Below, piece by piece: positions 55,516-64,000 of a DNA stretch of 64,000 nt; position 1 is the first letter of the stretch; each line of letters begins with the position of its first letter. The notes beneath the pieces were generated by a model, which did no database searches, was not told where the DNA came from, and was given only the letters and a program-made list of their open reading frames with translations. Origin of the DNA: Eutreptiella sp. 'Long Island Sound 2002' (taxonomy: Eukaryota > Euglenozoa > Euglenophyceae > Eutreptiales > Eutreptiaceae); assembly GCA_964036045.1 (NCBI GenBank), contig CAXIWF010000588.1, forward strand, positions 39,001-103,000, written 5' to 3'. The position numbers and the translations under genes are program-made.

Positions 55516-55992
55516 CTACAACCTAGCAAACACGCACAAGCAGTTTTTGGAGGCAACCAACACGGACATGTACCACGATTGCAACATGGTGACAATTGTT
55601 GGCCTAAATTGTAAATCAAGGTTGTAATGACCACAATGCAAGGAGTCACACCTTGAAAGTTTGGGTGTAGACCTCACTCGTAGTTGCCTTTTTAACCTTG
55701 AGCGCGTCCTAGTTGCCACTTGTTGACAATGACCTTCAAAAGTCTTCTTCTCAAACTTCTCTTCCTTGATTGTCCCCAACAATGCCTTGCCCCTAGCCTT
55801 GCAATCACCAATGTAGCACCATTGTGGTGTCCTACCACACTTCAGGTGAGGAGGGGGTGGCTGCAATGGTAGCTCGGTCGGCGGCGAACGCCATTGCGTC
55901 GAGACTACCAAGTCGCCATGAACCCAACACCACTTTCTTGGCATTAGTAGTGCGGCAGCAGGATCCAAAGATCTGAAACATAGAATCGTCAT
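55516..55992 (-). CDS. Possible N-terminal exon of the transposase-like protein (copy B)
   Basis: A 158-codon frame. The most protein-like part is MPRKWCWVHGDLV, then TPQWCYIGDCKARGKALLGT and IKEEKFEKKTFEGHC, with paired Cys and a His that could bind zinc. The last 60 codons look non-coding, so an exon would end inside. The frame starts within the MITE at 55950-56048. An identical frame occurs in copy C at 59973-60449. Confidence 0.3.
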   Translation of the reverse strand: MTILCFRSLDPAAALLMPRKWCWVHGDLVVSTQWRSPPTELPLQPPPPHLKCGRTPQWCYIGDCKARGKALLGTIKEEKFEKKTFEGHCQQVATRTRSRLKRQLRVRSTPKLSRCDSLHCGHYNLDLQFRPTIVTMLQSWYMSVLVASKNCLCVFARL

Positions 55993-56048
55993 AGAATTAA
56001 TAGTTCTAACATCCTATCAAAAAAAATTCTTGGATCCTGTTGCCGCAC
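55950..56048. mobile_element. 99-bp MITE with TA duplication (copy B)
   Basis: Terminal inverted repeats GTGCGGCAGCAGGATCC and GGATCCTGTTGCCGCAC (one mismatch), flanked by TA on both sides (55948-55949 and 56049-56050). Size, AT-rich centre and TA duplication suit a Tc1/mariner-type miniature element. Confidence 0.7.
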
Positions 56049-56871
56049 TATGATTTTACATTCGATTTTGCACTAAAACTGCCCCTTCCGCAGCAGCCGG
56101 CGGCCATCGCCAGCTGTCCCGTACCCGTCCAGGGCTAGGACTCCACCCCTAATCCCCATTCCTACCTGTAAAAAACCCTCCAAAAAGGGGGTTTCACCAA
56201 GGTGGGAGGCGGCCCCGGGCCGAAGCGCACCGGCGCAATCTGCCGCAAGGTCCTCACAGCCCTTGTCCACCCCTACCTGCACTTTGCACGCGATGCACAG
56301 AAACTGGGCGATTCTTGAACTCAAGTGCAGTGTTCTGCAGCTTGTCCTTTGATGTATATTCATTGGGAATGTGTGCATGGTGTAGATTTTGCCCCGCTTG
56401 CCCCGTTTTTGCTGCCCCATTTCTTTTCAAGTCCTTTTTTTATTTAAGCACACCACATGAGAAGAAATTAGGCCCAAAGTGTATGTACCAAATAAAGGCC
56501 ACTCGTGGAAGCGAATAACGACTCACTTGGTGTTGCTTCTGGCCGTGCGCTTTTTGTATGCTTGCCTCATCTGCAACTTCATGATAGTTTTCGGTGATTT
56601 AAATTGCAAGTGATGAATGAATTAGTGCATTTTGCACGTGGTACCTTCAATTGTATGCCCATGGTCTTGCGGACGTGTCGTTTCTAGCCTACACCCGGTT
56701 GGTAGTTCTCAGCCAGCCCTGTCTGCCACTGCTAGGGTTAGGGTAGGGGCAAGGCCACACGATAGCACTAAACAAAGGCAAGCAATAAGTCATTGGAGCA
56801 GCTTCACCATTCAAAATGTTAAGCAACACAATGTTGGATTTACTTAAGCTGGTCCGTATGGGCACAAAGCA

Positions 56872-57327
56872 TCAATCAAGGAGCCGGCGCGGGATGGCGC
56901 GGGCCCGACCTGAGCGACTGGGCTGAGCAGACATGTTCACGATAGCCTGTGCTTCAGGAGCAACCACCCTACGCTTAGCCTGGTGAGCTGTGTGCGTGTC
57001 CGGTGCCCTCTCCCTTTTCTTGGGTGGTGGCCGTGGTGGCTTTGCTTTGGCTCTCTCTTCCCTTGCCTGTGCCGCCTGTGCTTGTGCTTGCTGTCTGGCC
57101 CGTTTGGCTTCCTCTTTCTGCCTCTGAGCCTGCAGGATGTCATCGTGCTTACATTTCGCGAGCTGAATGCGGAAATTCTTTACACACTTCCCATGCATTT
57201 CCTCTACACGGGCAGCCCGGTGAATAAGTTGGGAGACATCCTCCTCTAACAGGGGCATGTCGACACTTGCATTTGCACGGCTGATAGCCGTAGCAGTGAC
57301 ACGCCAGGGAGCAGCAGTGTAACCCAT
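56872..57327 (-). CDS. Transposase-like protein, C-terminal part (copy C)
   Basis: 151 codons equal to the end of the copy A frame: MGYTAAPWRVTATAISRANA, the coiled-coil section, the RPPPKKRERAPDT basic segment and IPRRLLD at the end. Its upstream part continues to about 57397, where the foldback element interrupts it, and resumes at 58447. Confidence 0.4.
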   Translation of the reverse strand: MGYTAAPWRVTATAISRANASVDMPLLEEDVSQLIHRAARVEEMHGKCVKNFRIQLAKCKHDDILQAQRQKEEAKRARQQAQAQAAQAREERAKAKPPRPPPKKRERAPDTHTAHQAKRRVVAPEAQAIVNMSAQPSRSGRARAIPRRLLD

Positions 57328-57395
57328 CAGTTTCCATTGATCTGATAAGGCCCCAAAGAAACTTTCCTCAAATACTGAAGTGCATGGCGTTGCTT

Positions 57396-58449
57396 TTTAT
57401 TATGAAAACGGGCTATTAACCCGTTTTCCTCAATGAAAACGGGCTGTAAAAGGTGCGTAAGCACCTTAGCCCGTTAACCTGTCCACAGTTTTGGCAGGGG
57501 TTAACCCGTGTTGCTCAATGAAAACGGGCTATTAACCCGTTTTTCTAGAAAGAAACGGGTTAACCCCAAATTTTATGGGCTTATGGGTGGAGGCTCCTCC
57601 TCACCCTGCTCCCGTGGCCGATTTGGACCGTGAACCGGTGGAGGCTCCTCCCCACCCTGCTCCCGTGGCCGATTCGAGCCCTGCAAAGCTTAGTGTGACA
57701 TCCTCCCAATCAGGTGGCTCTGTTGACTTGCTTGCTGGTGGTAGAAGTGAGTCTAGTGAGTCGATGTGTGACTATGACGAGCGACCCTTGACACAGGTGT
57801 CCCTGAAGCGCTCTTTGGAGGATAGTCGCCAAGAGTATAGGGATGCACCTCCCACCGCAGCTAATGCTCCCATTTCCCAAGATCTCTCGGATATGCCAAT
57901 GCCTTTCCAAAAGATGCGGCGACCAAAGTGTCCGCCTGCGGTTAGGCAAGTGGCATCCGAGTTCATTTGTCATAAGTGCTCCCGAGAGATCAATGTGTGG
58001 TGTCCTTTACGACGGTAGCATGATGTCTTTTGTGTGATGTGTAATGCTCCGTACCATGAAGCTTGCATGGGCGAGGGTGCCAAAGATGGCTCCATGCATA
58101 ATTATTGTGCACTATTATTAATAATGTACACTCGGATTCGAAGGACAAATCAAAACAAACTAACATTATACTATATTATTATAAACGCTAATGAAAGGTG
58201 ACCACTCGAAACTATCCTGTCTCGTGTATGTACAGTGGAGGCGTTTTTCCCCATGCCAGTGGTAGGGTTTTTTATCACGTCATCCAACATTTCACATGCG
58301 GTACTTTCTTTTTTTCCTTGCCTCTCCTCCATGTGTCAACTGGAACCTGCACCGGTCGCCGGGAGGTTTGCACAAGTGTCCCAAGAACCTAACGTCGGTC
58401 TGGTTAACCCGTTTTTCAGCCAAATAAAACGGGCTATTAACCCGTTTTT
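57396..58449. mobile_element. Foldback-type element with AAAACGGG palindromes
   Basis: Inserted in GCTTTT|AAAGC of the transposase-like unit; the empty site is seen at 53985-53996 in copy B. The left end contains GAAAACGGGCTATTAACCCG and the right end AAAACGGGCTATTAACCCGT, each itself a near-perfect palindrome. More copies of the AACGGG/CCCGTT palindrome occur at 57434-57480, 57518-57560 and 58402-58415. TTTT on both sides may be the target duplication. Confidence 0.7.
57575..58018 (+). pseudogene. PHD-like zinc-finger gene fragment inside the foldback element
   Basis: A 147-codon frame. It starts with an imperfect duplication (VEAPPHPAPVAD twice), continues with a Ser/Asp-rich acidic region, and ends FICHKCSREINVWCPLRR with a stop. 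In the same frame after the stop come FCVMCNAPYHEACMGEG. Together the Cys/His spacing (CHKC, then W.C, CVMC, H, C) resembles a PHD or RING-like zinc finger broken by one TAG at 58016. Best read as a host gene fragment carried by the element. Confidence 0.45.
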
Positions 58450-58865
58450 AAAGCAGATAAGTGGGTAGAAGAGGTAGGATCCAATGCACCACCATTTCTA
58501 TAAGCAATAGTATACTTCTCCCACCGCTCTGACATGACACGGAAGATGATGCGTAGGCGCCTCAACAAGATCGGCAACAAAGGGTGAGTTTGTACGATTG
58601 CCATTCCCTTGCCCTCAAATTGCAAAGCAAGCTTGGGATCCAAGGCCCATGAACGCAATGCCTCTTGGAATTGCAAAACATAAGGGTGGGCAGCGCCAAC
58701 GGAAACAATACCACCTGCATGAAACTCTTGGAAGAAAGGCTTCGCCCAACATGCATGCAAAACCGTACCCATCATGAGAAACAAGCACGTGGAGGGTGCT
58801 TGTGCCCAACGGAGAAGAGAAGACCACCAAGGCAAAGAGTCACCATTGCGAACCTTATCTTGCAA
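58447..58865 (-). CDS. Transposase-like protein, part (copy C)
   Basis: The same frame as 53911-54408 from MQDKV.. to STHLSALK, then cut by the foldback element at about 58447. Confidence 0.4.
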
Positions 58866-58906
58866 AAAAGCAATAATGCGGTTAAGTAAGAGAAGAATGA
58901 TGCAAC

Positions 58907-59695
58907 TTACATAGAATGTGCTAAAGAATCGCTATCCAATGGTCCGCCCCAAAGTGGGGGTGGTTGTGTGATGGCGGTTTTGTTGTGAGTAAGGGGGCAT
59001 TGCAAAATCGCATGGATCCATCGTCCCCCACCCGACTCATCAATTGCACGACCGGAGTTGCATTGGAAATGCCAACCTTCCTTTGATGTCCCGTCGCGAC
59101 CCATACACATGGCAAAGTCCTTTGAACTTTTCTTGGCTTGTGCAAAAGCAAGGGCCGCGCACTCTTTCGCCCACTCACCTCCCTCAACACCCCAACGATC
59201 AAAGGTGCATCTACAAGGAACACGTGTGACATGAATCCCAAATGCATTAGCCCCATGGACAATGTGTTGACCAACCTTGTTTGCAGAAGTACGATCTCTC
59301 ATCATACGGTAGGCACATTGACGCACACTTGCCTTGTATCTACCACCATGAAAAAGGGAAGGATTTTGCGAGCGAAGCAATTGTCTTTTGAGACAAGAAG
59401 AAACGACATTGCGCGCCAAAGCCTTTGCCCTCCATCTTGCCCTACTATTGACTACTTGCAAAACACGTGAGTGGGACATCCTTAACCTAAGGTTTTTTTC
59501 CTTAAGTTCCTTCTTCCTCTTATAATCAACGGCCCGAAGTGCAACCATTCGGCGCCTTGTCTTCTCCATCTCAATCTTCACATCGGTCAACCTCTTTTCA
59601 TACATCTCCAACTCAAGGTTTTTGATCGTTGCTTCTTTCAACATCATGTTGCAACGATCCTCCACTACCTTCAAGTCTCCCAAAGTCCTTTGCAA
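58907..59695 (-). CDS. Transposase-like protein, middle exon (copy C)
   Basis: 262 codons, identical by eye to 54450-55238, including the coiled coil, GRDGTSKEGWHFQC and the GTAAGT donor at the end. Confidence 0.45.
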   Translation of the reverse strand: MQRTLGDLKVVEDRCNMMLKEATIKNLELEMYEKRLTDVKIEMEKTRRRMVALRAVDYKRKKELKEKNLRLRMSHSRVLQVVNSRARWRAKALARNVVSSCLKRQLLRSQNPSLFHGGRYKASVRQCAYRMMRDRTSANKVGQHIVHGANAFGIHVTRVPCRCTFDRWGVEGGEWAKECAALAFAQAKKSSKDFAMCMGRDGTSKEGWHFQCNSGRAIDESGGGRWIHAILQCPLTHNKTAITQPPPLWGGPLDSDSLAHSM

Positions 59696-59972
59696 CCTAA
59701 AGCAGGTTGAAAAGCAAGTGTCGGCACCTCAAAAGTGGAGCCGTACTTGGATCGGTAATACTTGCCGGTGTCATTTTTGGGTCGCCGGCAACCCAAAACA
59801 CCAACGGGTGCACCGTACTTGACGAAACTAGCCAAATCCTAAATGCCTTTTGATCCCTCAACTTGTGGTGCCTTTAGCTTGGAAATCCATGAGGATCCAC
59901 TTTTTCGCAATATTAGTACCCAAAGGTGAATAGCATGGTCAAACCTTGAAAACAAAGCGGCACAAGGTAACA

Positions 59973-60449
59973 CTACAACCTAGCAAACACGCACAAGCAG
60001 TTTTTGGAGGCAACCAACACGGACATGTACCACGATTGCAACATGGTGACAATTGTTGGCCTAAATTGTAAATCAAGGTTGTAATGACCACAATGCAAGG
60101 AGTCACACCTTGAAAGTTTGGGTGTAGACCTCACTCGTAGTTGCCTTTTTAACCTTGAGCGCGTCCTAGTTGCCACTTGTTGACAATGACCTTCAAAAGT
60201 CTTCTTCTCAAACTTCTCTTCCTTGATTGTCCCCAACAATGCCTTGCCCCTAGCCTTGCAATCACCAATGTAGCACCATTGTGGTGTCCTACCACACTTC
60301 AGGTGAGGAGGGGGTGGTTGCAATGGTAGCTCGGTCGGCGGCGAACGCCATTGCGTCGAGACTACCAAGTCGCCATGAACCCAACACCACTTTCTTGGCA
60401 TTAGTAGTGCGGCAGCAGGATCCAAAGATCTGAAACATAGAATCGTCAT
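59973..60449 (-). CDS. Possible N-terminal exon of the transposase-like protein (copy C)
   Basis: Same translation as 55516-55992, with the Cys-containing WCYIGDCKARGK section. Confidence 0.3.
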   Translation of the reverse strand: MTILCFRSLDPAAALLMPRKWCWVHGDLVVSTQWRSPPTELPLQPPPPHLKCGRTPQWCYIGDCKARGKALLGTIKEEKFEKKTFEGHCQQVATRTRSRLKRQLRVRSTPKLSRCDSLHCGHYNLDLQFRPTIVTMLQSWYMSVLVASKNCLCVFARL

Positions 60450-60505
60450 AGAATTAATAGTTCTAACATCCTATCAAAAAAAATTCTTGGATCCTGTTGC
60501 CGCAC
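60407..60505. mobile_element. 99-bp MITE with TA duplication (copy C)
   Basis: Duplicate of the MITE at 55950-56048 (offset 4457), carried along by the unit duplication rather than inserted independently. Confidence 0.7.
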
Positions 60506-61287
60506 TATGATTTTACATTCGATTTTGCACTAAAACTGCCCCTTCCGCAGCAGCCGGCGGCCATCGCCAGCTGTCCCGTACCCGTCCAGGGCTAGGACTC
60601 CACCCCTAATCCCCATTCCTACCTGTAAAAAACCCTCCAAAAAGGGGGTTTCACCAAGGTGGGAGGCGGCCCCGGGCCGAAGCGCACCGGCGCAATCTGC
60701 CGCAAGGTCCTCACAGCCCTTGTCCACCCCTACCTGCACTTTGCACGCGATGCACAGAAACTGGGCGATTCTTGAACTCAAGTGCAGTGTTCTGCAGCTT
60801 GTCCTTTGATGTATATTCATTGGGAATGTGTGCATGGTGTAGATTTTGCCCCGCTTGCCCCGTTTTTGCTGCCCCATTTCTTTTCAAGTCCTTTTTTTAT
60901 TTAAGCACACCACATGAGAAGAAATTAGGCCCAAAGTGTATGTACCAAATAAAGGCCACTCGTGGAAGCGAATAACGACTCACTTGGTGTTGCTTCTGGC
61001 CGTGCGCTTTTTGTATGCTTGCCTCATCTGCAACTTCATGATAGTTTTCGGTGATTTAAATTGCAAGTGATGAATGAATTAGTGCATTTTGCACGTGGTA
61101 CCTTCAATTGTATGCCCATGGTCTTGCGGACTTGTGGATCAATTTCGTGTGACTTGCCTCAACTTTGAACGATTTTCTTCATACATTTTTTTGCAAGATG
61201 GATTGTGTGCATAATCTTGTGTGCCTTTGTGTGCCTTTCTATTTTCTTTTTAAATTTTTTGGATCATTTTTGTCGACATGGATTAGT

Positions 61288-61386
61288 GGATCATTTCTTT
61301 TTTTTTGGAACTTACATTTATTGATCCACCAATATGTGTGAAAAAAAAAAGACCCAAAAATGTAAGTTCCAAAAAAGAAATGATCC
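61288..61386. repeat. Long inverted repeat in AT-rich DNA
   Basis: GGATCATTTC, a T run and GGAACTTACATTT (61288-61319) is the reverse complement of 61358-61386 except for three A/T bases in the run. GATCCA(A/C)CAATTTG words continue to 61460. No gene is seen in 61133-61720. Confidence 0.75.
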
Positions 61387-61719
61387 AACAATTTGCCTGG
61401 AAAAAATATGATCCAAAATGTTAGTTCCAAAACCGAAATGATCCACCAATTTGTGTGGAAAAAATATGATCCAAAATATGGTGCTTTGTACTTGCACTAT
61501 GTGTTACTGTTACTACCCGTTGGATCATTTTTCTTGCTGCCGAATTGGTGGATCACGTGTTTGCATGGATGTTCCGGGAAATCGTGGATCATTTTGCTAG
61601 GCAGTTGGGGGGGTTTTATGGGATAGGTGATCCGTGATCCGCGGATCATTTTTTGGGGGGGGGAGAGCGGGGGTTTTGGACCCCCGCGGATCAGTGATCC
61701 GCGGACTACCTACCACACA

Positions 61720-62420
61720 GGGCGCATAGAGGGCGCATAGTGGGTGCACAGTGGGTGCATAGTGGGTGCATAGAGGGCGCATAGTGGGCGCCTACAGGGC
61801 GCAGAGAGGGCACATAGTGGGCGCATACAGGGCACACAGTGGGCGCATAGAGGGTGCATAGAGGGCGCACAGAGGGCACATAGTGGGCGCATAAAGGTCA
61901 CATAGAGGGCACATAGAGGACACATAGAGGGTGCATAGAGGCCGCATAGAGGGCACATAGTGGGCGCACGGTGGGTGCATAGAGCGCGCATAGATAGAGG
62001 GCATATAGAGGGCACATTGAGGGCGTACAGAGGGCGCATAGTGGGCACATAGAGGGCGCACGGAGGGCACATAGAGGGCACATAGTGGGCGCACAGAGGG
62101 CGCACAGAGGGCACAAAGAGGGCGCATAGTGGGCACATAGAGGGCGCATAGAGGGCTCATGGAGGGCGCATAGTGGGCGCATGGTGGGCGCATAGTGGGC
62201 GCATGGTGGGCGCATAGTGGGCGCATACAGGGCGCAGGGAGGTAGCATAGTGGGCGCATAGAGGGTGCATGGAGTGGCATAGAGGGCGCATAGAGGGCAC
62301 ACAGAGGGCGCACAGTGGGCGCATAGAGGGCGCATAGATGGCGCATAGAGGGCGCATACAGGGCGCATAGAGGGCGCAGAGAGGGCACATAGAGGGCGCA
62401 TAGTGGGCGCATGGTGCGCG
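61720..62420 (+). repeat. 10-bp minisatellite GGGCGCATAG
   Basis: About 65 units of (A/T)G(A/T)GGGCGCATAG variants (GGGCACATAG, GGGTGCATAG, GTGGGCGCAT). All minus-strand Pro/Leu/Cys/Ala ORFs here (61710-62548) are translations of the array. Confidence 0.9.
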
Positions 62421-62429
62421 CATAGTCTC

Positions 62430-63029
62430 GCTAGTGCTCTCTTGGGGAGCATGCCCGCAAGACTTGTTTCACGACCCTGAAATGATGTGTGCGGATGACG
62501 TGTGCTGACCTGTGCAGGGGAAAGGCACAGCACGGCATTAACCAACATGGCATTCGGAGTGAGGAGAATATGTTAAAATGGTCTCATCACTGTGGACATT
62601 TGGTGTGTTCATGAACAAGTTCCAATGAATATTGCAGACCTGAGTATGACTTCGCTACATGTGTGCCCACATGTGTGGCTGCATCCCGGCTAATTTCAGA
62701 TATGTCATATGTATAAGGGCAAATGACACGCCGTGTTACATCCAAGGCACCTTTCCTATTGATGGTAACCCGGGCAGTAGTGTGAAGGCCCATCAAACTC
62801 CATCTCTGCATCTTCCTGTTGAGTTGGTATTGGTATGATAATACACCCCAAGCGCACTCCCCCCTCCTGCCCACCTGCTCTTTCACCAGCCCCAGAACTC
62901 CGTCCCGCCCACCCGCCCGACACCCGCGTGACCATGTTCCGCCCATCTGCCCACCCACCTGCAGCCTCGCCGTGTCTTTTCCCCTCTTCTGCCGGGTATG
63001 CCCATTGCAAATCCTGAACAACATTTGTG
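62430..63029. other. Region upstream of murE
   Basis: No supported gene on either strand. ORFs of 60-155 codons overlap in opposite directions. C/T-rich stretches at 62868-62990 could serve as splice signals for a leader exon of murE, but none is certain. Confidence 0.35.
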
Positions 63030-64000
63030 ATGCGGCTGGTGGCGGTATCCACAAGTTTGCCGGATGTTGAAATCACAGGCATAGAAATCGACTCCCGCCG
63101 TGTGGCGCCGGGCAACTTGTTCGCGGCCCTGCATGGTGCCGCCACGGACGGCCGATCCTTCATCCCGCAGGCGCTTGAGAAGGGCGCCACCGCGATATTA
63201 GGCTCTGGCTTGACGGCGTACGATTGTGGATCCGCAGCGGTGATCGACACCGACGATCCGCGGGGCTTACTGGCGAAGATTGCCGCCGCGTTCCACCAAC
63301 CCACCGTGCCCACGGTGTTGGCTGTCACGGGGACGAACGGCAAAACCAGCGTCACTCAGTTCGTCCGCCAAATGCTCACGCACCTGGGCCACAAATGCGC
63401 GAGCTTCGGGACGTTGGGCGCCGTTCCCGAGGGCGTCGTCGAGCTGCCGAGCATGACCACGCCCGACGTCGTGTCCCTCCATCGCGCGCTCCAAGCGTTC
63501 GCCGAACGGGGCTTCACGCACGTGGTCCTGGAGGCCAGTTCCCACGCGTTGGATACCCGTCAGAAACGGTTGGACGGCGTGCGCTTTGCTGCGGCGGCGG
63601 CCACGAACCTCACGCAGGACCACTTGGATTTCCACGGGACGCTCGAGCAGTACGCGGCCGCCAAGCAGCGGCTGTTCGATGACCTGTTGGACGGCCCCGC
63701 CGTTCTGCACGAGGACGCCCTCGGGCACTTCCGGGTCGACAAGGCGGTGGTGGTCGGGCGCGGCGGGGCCGCGGATCTCGTTGTGGGGCACGAGCGGGCC
63801 CCCGCCGGCGCGCGGGTGTCCCTCCGCTTCAACGGGGAGGTCGCCCGCGCCGACGTGCCCGTGTGCGGGGCGTTCCAGGCCGACAACATCGGCGTGGCGG
63901 TGGCCCTGGTGATGAGCTGCGGCCACACGTTCCCCGACGCGTGCGCGGCGGTGCGCGCGATCACCGTCGTGCCCAGCCGATGCGAGGTCGTGGCCGCCGA
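63030..64000 (+). CDS. murE: UDP-N-acetylmuramoyl-tripeptide synthetase (MurE), 5' part
   Basis: MurE adds the third amino acid (meso-diaminopimelate or L-lysine) to UDP-MurNAc-L-Ala-D-Glu with ATP. The frame is open for 323 codons from ATG 63030 and runs off the window. Visible motifs in order: ITGIEIDSRRVAPGNLFAAL (N-terminal UDP-sugar domain, about 16-35), the ATP loop VTGTNGKTSVT (about 98-108), TTPDVVSLHRAL, LEASSHALD (about 166-174) and NLTQDHLDFHGTLEQYAAAK with the Lys that is carbamylated in this family. The substrate-selecting DNPR or equivalent motif lies beyond the window, so the amino acid cannot be told. Wording such as IDSRRVAPG.LFAAL.GA..DGR is typical of alphaproteobacterial MurE. 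An in-frame stop lies at 63015. An acceptor-like AATCACAG at 63077 falls inside the conserved start, so the first exon boundary is uncertain. Confidence 0.92.
   Translation, partial: MRLVAVSTSLPDVEITGIEIDSRRVAPGNLFAALHGAATDGRSFIPQALEKGATAILGSGLTAYDCGSAAVIDTDDPRGLLAKIAAAFHQPTVPTVLAVTGTNGKTSVTQFVRQMLTHLGHKCASFGTLGAVPEGVVELPSMTTPDVVSLHRALQAFAERGFTHVVLEASSHALDTRQKRLDGVRFAAAAATNLTQDHLDFHGTLEQYAAAKQRLFDDLLDGPAVLHEDALGHFRVDKAVVVGRGGAADLVVGHERAPAGARVSLRFNGEVARADVPVCGAFQADNIGVAVALVMSCGHTFPDACAAVRAITVVPSRCEVVAA

Larger units (their letters stand above)
53911..56672 (-). mobile_element. Transposase-like 3.4-kb unit, copy B, 5' part missing
   Basis: Covers unit positions 645 to the end (about 3409). It is nearly identical to copy C; I saw only isolated differences, such as GTGGCTGCAATGG against GTGGTTGCAATGG near 55860/60317. 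It ends at CCATGGTCTTGCG and copy C begins at the next base, so B and C are a head-to-tail tandem. Confidence 0.75.
56673..61132 (-). mobile_element. Transposase-like 3.4-kb unit, copy C, complete but interrupted
   Basis: Starts GACGTGTCGTTTCTAGCCTA and ends CCATGGTCTTGCGGA at about 61132. A foldback element at 57398-58447 splits it. Removing that leaves about 3.4 kb. No terminal inverted repeat joins the unit ends, so the unit may be a tandem duplication rather than the exact transposon. Confidence 0.7.

Noticed and set aside
61720-62420. Regular short repeats resembling a CRISPR array
   Set aside because: Units are contiguous 10-12 bp without unique spacers, there are no cas genes, and the context is eukaryotic.
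61710-62548. Long Cys/Pro/Leu minus-strand ORFs
   Set aside because: Each codon pattern is the 10-bp minisatellite translated; no protein evidence.
10087-64000. A bacterial dcw-type mur operon or bacterial contamination
   Set aside because: MurC has introns, genes are 4-37 kb apart, and eukaryotic retroelements lie within and between them.

Overview
The window looks like nuclear DNA of a eukaryote, most likely a unicellular alga or other protist. It is repeat-dense and gene-poor. It carries Penelope-type and gag/protease retroelements, RNase H-encoding elements, DNA-transposon-like elements with terminal inverted repeats, several minisatellites and many runs of 8 or more C or G. One gene is split by two introns of 3.6 and 5.8 kb, the second with a GC-AG boundary. 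No rRNA gene, bacterial operon, Shine-Dalgarno pattern or CRISPR array was seen. The gag/protease relict and GC-AG splicing remind me of dinoflagellates, but the host cannot be named from sequence alone.

The cellular genes are three enzymes of peptidoglycan precursor synthesis, all on the + strand: a complete MurD (10087-11454), a complete three-exon MurC (15185-15713, 19333-19748, 25583-26119; 493 aa) and the N-terminal 323 codons of MurE (63030 to the window end). MurC, MurD and MurE catalyse successive ATP-dependent steps that add L-Ala, D-Glu and the diamino acid to UDP-MurNAc. By motif style MurD looks cyanobacterial, MurC actinobacterial and MurE alphaproteobacterial. That would make this a eukaryotic peptidoglycan gene neighbourhood assembled from different bacterial donors and diluted with transposons.

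Layout: 1-9.5 kb holds an RNase H element, C-tract repeats, a 200-bp tandem array broken by a C-tract transposon, and two unrecognised ORFs. 10-26 kb holds murD and murC; intron 1 carries C-tract elements, minisatellites and a rearranged RNase H copy, and intron 2 carries an intact 460-aa RNase H ORF. 26-41.7 kb is non-coding: minisatellites, a tRNA-like sequence and a 2.48-kb direct duplication full of perfect hairpins. 41.8-44.1 kb holds relics of a gag/protease element and of a Penelope-type reverse transcriptase.

44.5-61.1 kb is a nest of elements. Three copies of a 3.4-kb transposase-like unit surround a complete permuted Penelope-like element (46450-53910, - strand), which has 138-bp direct terminal repeats. 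Each terminal repeat folds as a complete hammerhead ribozyme. Its ORF1 is split by a 1.5-kb insertion of 703-bp tandem units flanked by an 18-bp duplication. Another transposase-like copy is split by a foldback element carrying a PHD-like gene fragment. 61.1-63 kb is AT-rich DNA and a minisatellite before murE.
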